Assembly (NCBI GenBank): GCA_045604285.1
Contig: JAZUNS010000001.1
Coordinates: 1 to 10,256, forward strand
DNA length: 10,256 bases
Direction of reading: 5' to 3'
Origin: SIG636 sp045604285
GTDB taxonomy: Bacteria > Bacillota > Clostridia > Oscillospirales > CAG-382
Shown here: positions 1 through 6,600 of the stretch, piece after piece
Numbering within the stretch: the stretch's first letter is position 1
How the letters are laid out: the number at the start of each line of letters is the position of its first letter
Translations under genes and position numbers: made by a program
The notes under the pieces: model-generated
Seen by the model: only the letters and a program-made list of their open reading frames with translations
Told to the model about the DNA's origin: nothing
Database searches by the model: none

Positions 1-97
1 AGATTCTTCGTGAAATAACTTTTCAAGCAAGAATCAGGTACTTCTTTTTACCAACACAATTAACAAGCAATCATCATCAGTATAAATCTCTTTTTTG

Positions 98-123
98 AAA
101 GAAGAAGAAAATATATAAATATA
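98..123 (+). promoter_or_regulatory. AU-rich translation start region of nadA, no Shine-Dalgarno
   Basis: The bases just before the ATG at 124 are almost all A and T, with no GGAGG-like core at usual spacing. The purine run at 98-110 lies too far upstream and lacks that core. A-rich leaders without Shine-Dalgarno sites are typical of Bacteroidota genes, and they contrast with the GGGAGG-type sites of the phage genes at the other end of this window. I looked in 1-97 for a Bacteroidota promoter (TTTG near -33, TAnnTTTG near -7) and found no convincing match, so no promoter is called. Confidence 0.3.
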
Positions 124-609
124 ATGAATAAAGAGAAATGGTTGAAAAACGGGTATGTTACCGAGTCGGTAGACAAGGCCCTCGATTTGAAAGCTGAGAT
201 AGACAGACTGCGTAAGGAAAAGAATGCCGTAATCCTCGGCCACTACTACCAGTCAGGTGAGATTCAAGATATCGCCGATTTTGTAGGTGATAGCCTTGCT
301 TTGGCACAATGGGCAGCCAAGACGGATGCCGATATTATTGTGATGTGTGGTGTTCACTTCATGGGGGAAACAGCCAAGGTACTTTGTCCGGAAAAGAAGG
401 TGTTGCAAAGGAAGCTGTGGAACTCGACCCTACTAACTCCTTCGCTCAAAGGATGCAGAAAAAAGCAGAAAGCGGTAAGAAGCTTTCAAATTGGCAGGTG
501 GGAGAACTCTTTCAGCAGAACGAGACTGCTATACGCAAACTTGATTCACAGAAAATCAATAGCGCAGTTAAAAACCGCCTTGTCGAGCTTGGTGAAACGG
601 GAAACGTAG
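124..609 (+). CDS. nadA: Quinolinate synthase (NadA), 5' fragment broken at about 404
   Basis: NadA condenses iminoaspartate with dihydroxyacetone phosphate to give quinolinate in cytoplasmic de novo NAD synthesis, using a [4Fe-4S] cluster. Only codons 1-94 (124 to about 405) are NadA. They include HYYQ (residues 40-43, substrate-binding region), EIQDIADFVGDS (46-57), the CGVHFMGETAK motif (75-85) and PEKKVL (89-94). The family is normally about 300-350 residues. The next expected segment (VPD, then the Cys-rich motif with the first cluster ligand) is absent. The frame stays open to 609 but codes for unrelated residues, because the DNA from about 405 on belongs to the phage gene in another frame. 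As shown here the product would be inactive. The motif style fits Bacteroidales. NadA identity is sure; whether the gene is really disrupted or the sequence is chimeric is open. Confidence 0.85.
   Translation: MNKEKWLKNGYVTESVDKALDLKAEIDRLRKEKNAVILGHYYQSGEIQDIADFVGDSLALAQWAAKTDADIIVMCGVHFMGETAKVLCPEKKVLQRKLWNSTLLTPSLKGCRKKQKAVRSFQIGRWENSFSRTRLLYANLIHRKSIAQLKTALSSLVKRET
396..408. other. Junction between nadA and phage late gene
   Basis: In the nadA frame, sense ends at KKVL (codon 403-405). In the phage frame, plausible sequence (VAKEAVELDPTN) begins at 402. The breakpoint therefore lies within a few bases of 399-406, and some of these bases may be shared microhomology. No integrase, att-like duplication, transposon end or inverted repeat is visible on either side. 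The break falls inside a phage structural gene rather than next to an integration module, which favours a chimeric contig or illegitimate recombination over normal prophage integration. Confidence 0.75.
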
Positions 610-3600
610 AAGCAATTGCGGCGGCGCTCACAAAGCAGGCACAAGGCGAAGGACTGACACGTTCCGAAAAAAGGGCGATACAGAAAAGCAGATTTGGGCA
701 GCGCGTTGCAAACGAGCTTAACCCCGAAAATATTAAATCGGGTGAGTATTCCTCAGAATGGGCAGAAAAAATTGGAACCGAGCGTATTAACGCCGAGGAA
801 TACAGCCGCCTTATAGCCGAAATGGAAAGTGAAACGACCGCAAAGGAGGCAGAAAACACACAGACACCCGCAACGGCACTTGAAAAGGCAACTACCGAGG
901 TCCCCTCGGTGGTTGAAACACCGCAGACATTAGAGGAAACCGCACAGGCTTCCACCAAGGTAACGCAAACGGACGCACCACAAGCAAAAATCGTTTCCGA
1001 GGACGAGAGCGTAGCCGCAGAAGAAAATGCGACAGAAGACGAATTTTCGGCTTATACAGACGCCGCTGAAACGGAAGAAAGCTCTATTACCTTAGAGAGC
1101 GCATCAAAGAAATACGGCGCGCAAGCGGCTGCTATGGTCAGCACCTATACCGAGGGACAGAACGTGGAAAAGTATGACGCGGCGTATTCGGTGGCTTACA
1201 ATATGGGTAAGAGTGGTGTAAACCTATCCTATGCTATGAATAGCGAGTCAACGCAATACCTCACCGAAAGCCAGCGTAAAAATGCATACGACGCAGGCGC
1301 CGATGCCTCCTCTGCTGCCGCTAAAGCACAGGACGTGGAAAACAAAACCAGAGCAAACGGCAACACGGGTCACAAAAAAGGCACCGTAAAAGGTGATGGC
1401 GTAACCATTGCCGACATAAATAAAGCCGTCAACGACAAACAAGGGACGGCATATAAGCTTCTTTCCACCTACGCAGAAGCAACGGGTATTGATATTGTCC
1501 TTTATAAATCATCAATGGATGAGGACGGAGTTTTTGTAGGGGCGCAAGGTAAATTCAAATGGAACGAGGATACCATTTACATTGATATAAACGCAGGGTT
1601 GGACGGCTTTTGGGACGTGAACAATCTTGCAAATTACACAATGCTTAGGACTTTTGCTCATGAATTTACTCACTTTATTGAAAAATGGAATCCAATCCAT
1701 TATAATGAGTTCAGAAAAGTGGTATTCGATACCATTACAGAACGCGGAGAGAACGTTGACGAGCTTATAAGCTTAAAAATGGCACTGGATACAAGCGGCG
1801 AAATGACCTATGACGAGGCGAGCCGTGAGGTTGTAGCAGAGGCTATGACAGATATCTTGCCCGATGCCAATTTTGTTGAAGAACTTGCCACAAAACACAA
1901 GACGCTTTTCAACAAGCTTCTCGAAAGGCTGAAAGAGTTTGTTTCGGATCTTAAAGCATACTTCAGCAGTCTTTCAAGCAACCGTTCCCGCGAGGCAAAT
2001 GCACTCAAGGAGCAAGTGGGCGAAAGCGTTAAGTATGTTGAAAGCATTGTAAAGCTCTTTGATAAGGTTGCCGTGGAAGCGGTTGAAAATTATCAGACGC
2101 CCGTGGCACTTGAGGAAAAAGCTGATAATATTGATAGTGCAGATACAAAAACGGCTGATAATATTACCGTTGAGAAAGAAAGTCGTAAATCTGCGACAAC
2201 GGTTTCCGTTAAGGAAAGCGTTAAAGAAGTTACCGCAGATCCGTATATAGAGCTTTCTAAAAAACTCGGCAAAATCGATTCTGTTGAGCAAAACGGACAC
2301 AACTTAGTAATCGGTGGAAGTCAAGATCTACCGAATGGCGAGAACCAGATGCAAGAGCAGTCCAGAACTTATTTAAACGCTAATAAGGAGAACATCAATG
2401 AAAGAGAAGAAACACGAGATAACTTCTATCGAAGAAGCAATGCGGAAATACGCGCAGTTAGAGAGAGAGGGCAAACTGCCTACGGATACAGAGCCGTTCT
2501 CCCCGAGCATGTCAGCCGAAGTGCTAAAACGTTTACATCAGAAGTCCAAAAACACGGAATCCAAGCAATAGTACACAATGGGCTTGAATTTAATAAGAAC
2601 GGAATAACCAAAACGAATATAGGCAAGGCGTCTACTGTGGCAGGCGATGTTATCTATGTGAAAAATGATATAGATATAGATCCTATAGAAGCCGCGGGAC
2701 ACGAAATGTTTCATTTTTGGAAAAAGACAGCACGAAGACAAACATTTACGAATATTCTCGAGGATAACATCATCTTTTCCTCCCAAGCTTTTATAGATTT
2801 CCAAAGTCAAATCGCACAACTGTATTTCGAAGGAGAGGTTGGGTTTAATGACGATAATTGGCTAAAACTTGCTGAGGAGATTTATGCTTATATAAGTGGA
2901 ATAATACATTCGGGAGACACCGACAATATAGTTCGTCCTTTTCTTCGTAATTTTGATGAAGTTAAATCTGCTTGGAATGATTATATAGAAGCTGATAATA
3001 TTACCGTTGAGAAAGGAAGTCGGAAATCTGCGACAACGGTTTCCGTTAATGAAAGCGTTAAAGAAATTACCGCTGCAGACATAGAAAGCGTTACGTCACC
3101 GAACGAGAAATCCACTGCGATCGCCGAAAAGCTTCACGAAGAAGTCGAGGAACTGTCGCTTGACGGTGTTGACGAGGGCAAGGTACAGGAACAGTCAAGA
3201 GCATATTCGAGCGACAACAAATATAGTTATGAATGGTTTGCAAACAAGCCCGATATGGTAGTAACGTCCTTGGATAGCCAGATGCCGACCTCCCGTGCTG
3301 ATGTAATTAACGAGGCGAAGAAAAAACCCGCCTCCGTTGGTAAAGTCAACAAAGACGGGAGTGTATCGGTTTATGTAAATGACATTGGCGCAGATGTTAT
3401 CCTATCAAAAAAAGGACTTGCCCACGGCCTTGATAGGCGATTCAAAGAAATTGCTCCTGCCACAATCCGAGCCGGAGAAATTATAAGCAATTCCATTAAG
3501 ATAAATGAGCTGGTACCTTCCAAAGAAGAAGCAGATACAAGTTATGTATTAATTGGCGTTGCTAAAAATCCCGACGGTGACATTTATATCGTGCGTTCTG

Positions 3601-6600
3601 TCGTAAACAAGTTTAGCAGTGAGCTGACAACAATGGATGTGCTATATGCGATAAGCGCAAAAAAAAGTACGGATGTGCTCAATGCACCTCTGGTTTCTAC
3701 GCCAGATTACCGTACTACAATTAGTATATCACAGTTGTTAGAATATGTCAACGAATATTTTCCCGATGTTCTACCGGAAAGCGTACTTAAGCATTTCGGA
3801 TACGAAGCAAGACCTGACGGAACGCTTGGTAAAGATGTTCTGTATCAACAGCGCACGACCACGCTGACGGACCGCGAAGTGCTTGCTATGGCGGCAGACG
3901 CACTTCAAGTAACTGAACTTACCGATGCGGAGCGTGATGCCTTGCAAATCCTCAAAAACCGCCTCGCTAAGCTTGAGACCTTGCAGAGCGAGCGAAAAAA
4001 GCAAGGCAAGCTTTATCTGGAACAGCAGTTTGGCGCAAGTATTGACCGTGATGCGGCGGCACAAACTCTTAACCGTATGCACGTTCTTGACGAGCAAATT
4101 AAGGCGGCAGAGGCTGACGTTCTTTCTGTCGAAAACAAAAAAGTGTTTGGCGATGTATTAAAGAAAGCACGCAAAATTGTTGAGGCAGACCAAAGGGCGC
4201 ACGATGCAGAGCTTGTCAAACGCTGGAGGGATCGCACACAAAATGCTGCGGCTATCAAGAAATACCGAGAGTGCGTTAAAAAAGACGTTAATGAGCTTTC
4301 AAAATGGCTTATAAAGCCAGACAACAAGGACATTATTAAGCACATTCCCGAACCGCTTAAAAACTCCGTTCGTTCTTTCCTCGCTTCCATCAACTTTACG
4401 AGCGAACAACAGTTAACGGGCAACGTGAAAACGAAAGCGGACGAAGAGTTTGTGAAGAGGCTTGAAAAGCTTAAGTTGGTGATGGGCAACAGCAAAACAG
4501 TTAATGAACTCTACGAGGGATATACCGATTTGCCCTTGAACTTTACAGACAAGCTCCAAAAGCTCATTGACGCAACGAACGCTCTTATAGATAACAACAG
4601 TGGTGAGTTCGTTATAAATAAAATGACGAGCGAAGAACTGAAAAATCTATCAGAGGTTGTTGCAAACATTAAGGCTTATATCACGCATTACAACAAATTC
4701 CATTACAACGGTGTTTATAGTCACGTATCGGAAGCAGGCGACGATACCATTGATGCGCTTGCCCTTATGGAGAGCGACAAAGGAAAAGCCGATAGAATCA
4801 CAAACTTTGTGCTTTGGCAGCAGATACGCCCGGTGTTTGCTTTTGAGCGCTTCGGCAGAGGCGGCAAGGCTATATATAACGCCTTGCGCCGTGGGCAAGC
4901 ACAGCTCGCCTTTAACGCGCAGAAGATAACCGAGTTCACCAAAAATCTTTACACAGACAAGGAAGTTAAGGCTTGGGAAAAGGAAATTCATACAATCAGG
5001 CTTAGTAACGGCAAGACTATTAAGATGCGCACGTCTATGGCTATGTCCTTCTACGAGCTTTCTAAACGTCCGCAAGCTCTTGGTCATATTCTTGGCAAGG
5101 GCATAAGAGTAGCGGTATTCAAAGAGAGCAGAAACAAATACTTTCAGGAAACCACACTTATCACAGAAGGCGATCTTGAAACCATTATCGGGGTTCTTAC
5201 TGACAGACAAAAAGCAGTTGCGGACTCTATGCAGAGATTTATGCAGGAGGTAGGCGGTGCTTGGGGTAACTACGTGTCTATAAAGCGCTTTGGCATAGAG
5301 CAGTTTGGCGAGGAACATTATTTTCCTATTCACTCCGACGGCACTTTCTTGCAAGTAACTGCAGACGAACGGCCCGGCGCGGCAAGCCTTTATGCCTTGC
5401 TTAATATGGGATTCACCAAGCAGACGGTTGAAAAAGCCGACAATGCTATAGTGCTTTACAGCATTTTTGACGTATTCTCTAATCATATGGCAAGCATGGC
5501 ACAGTATAACGCTATGGCTCTGCCGGTGGTTGATGCAATAAAGTGGTTTAACTATCAGCAGAAAACCGAGGACGCAGAGGGCAACATAACCGTTAAAACA
5601 AGCGTGCGTGAGCAAATGAGGCGAGTATACGGCGCGAAGGTTGAAGCAGGCGGAGAAACCGGCAAGGGGTATGCAGAAAGCTTTGTGATCAATATTCTTA
5701 AAGCCTTTAACGGTACCGAAGCACAAGGCATACCTACCGATGCAATAGGGATGAACGCAAGCAGGCGTTATAATATGGCGCAGGTTGCATATAATTTCCG
5801 CGTAGTAGTACAACAGCCTTTAGCAATCGCAAGGGCAGCGCTTCTTATAGATTACAGCTCCATAGCAAAGGGAATAAAGTTAAAGCCTTCGGCTATCAAG
5901 CAGAATGTTGAGGAAATGCGGAAGTACAGCGGTATTGCCGCTTGGAAATCGCTTGGATTCTACGACACCAACATTTCCCGTGGATTAACAGAAATCATCA
6001 AGCACAGCTCTACTTTGAGCAAAAAAATAGGCGAAGTGGGAATGTGGGGAGCCGAAAAAGCAGACACGTTTGCCTGGGCAGCAATGTGGAGCGCGTGTAA
6101 AGAGGAAGTTATCAAAAAGCAAAAACTTACACCTAAAGACGAGGGCTTTTACGAGGCGGTAACAACGCTCTTTGAAGATGTTATTTATAAGACACAGGTT
6201 GTTGACAGTGTACTGACAAAGAATGAGTATCTAAGAAGCAAAGGTGCATGGGCGCGGCTTATGGGTTCGTTTATGTCAGAACCTACCACTACCGCAAGTA
6301 TGTTGATTGACGCTTACGACAAGTATAACGCTGACTTAAAGCGCGGTATGAGTCGTTCGCAAGCGTGGGAGAAAAACCGCAGAATGATTGGGCGCACTTT
6401 TTATGTTTACGGCGTGAGCGCAGTTATCTTGTCGGCGGTTCAGGCAGTTGCAGACGCCCTGCGCGATGACGATGATTACGAGACTTTCATAGAAAAGTGG
6501 CTTGAGGCGTTCGGCGGAAATCTCGTTGACGAACTTATGCCGATCAACAAACTGCCGTATTTCAGCCAAGGTTACGAGGTCGTTAAGGAAGTGCTTTCGG

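Noticed and set aside
309..401. ATG at 309 as the start of the giant protein
   Set aside because: 309-398 is nadA sequence read in the wrong frame, with no phage-like content and no Shine-Dalgarno site. The true start of the phage gene is not in this window.
4650..5813. Long open frame (387 codons) on the minus strand
   Set aside because: It is a shadow of the giant gene: Cys/His/Tyr-rich composition, no ribosome binding site, and the plus-strand frame is continuous with clear domain sequence.
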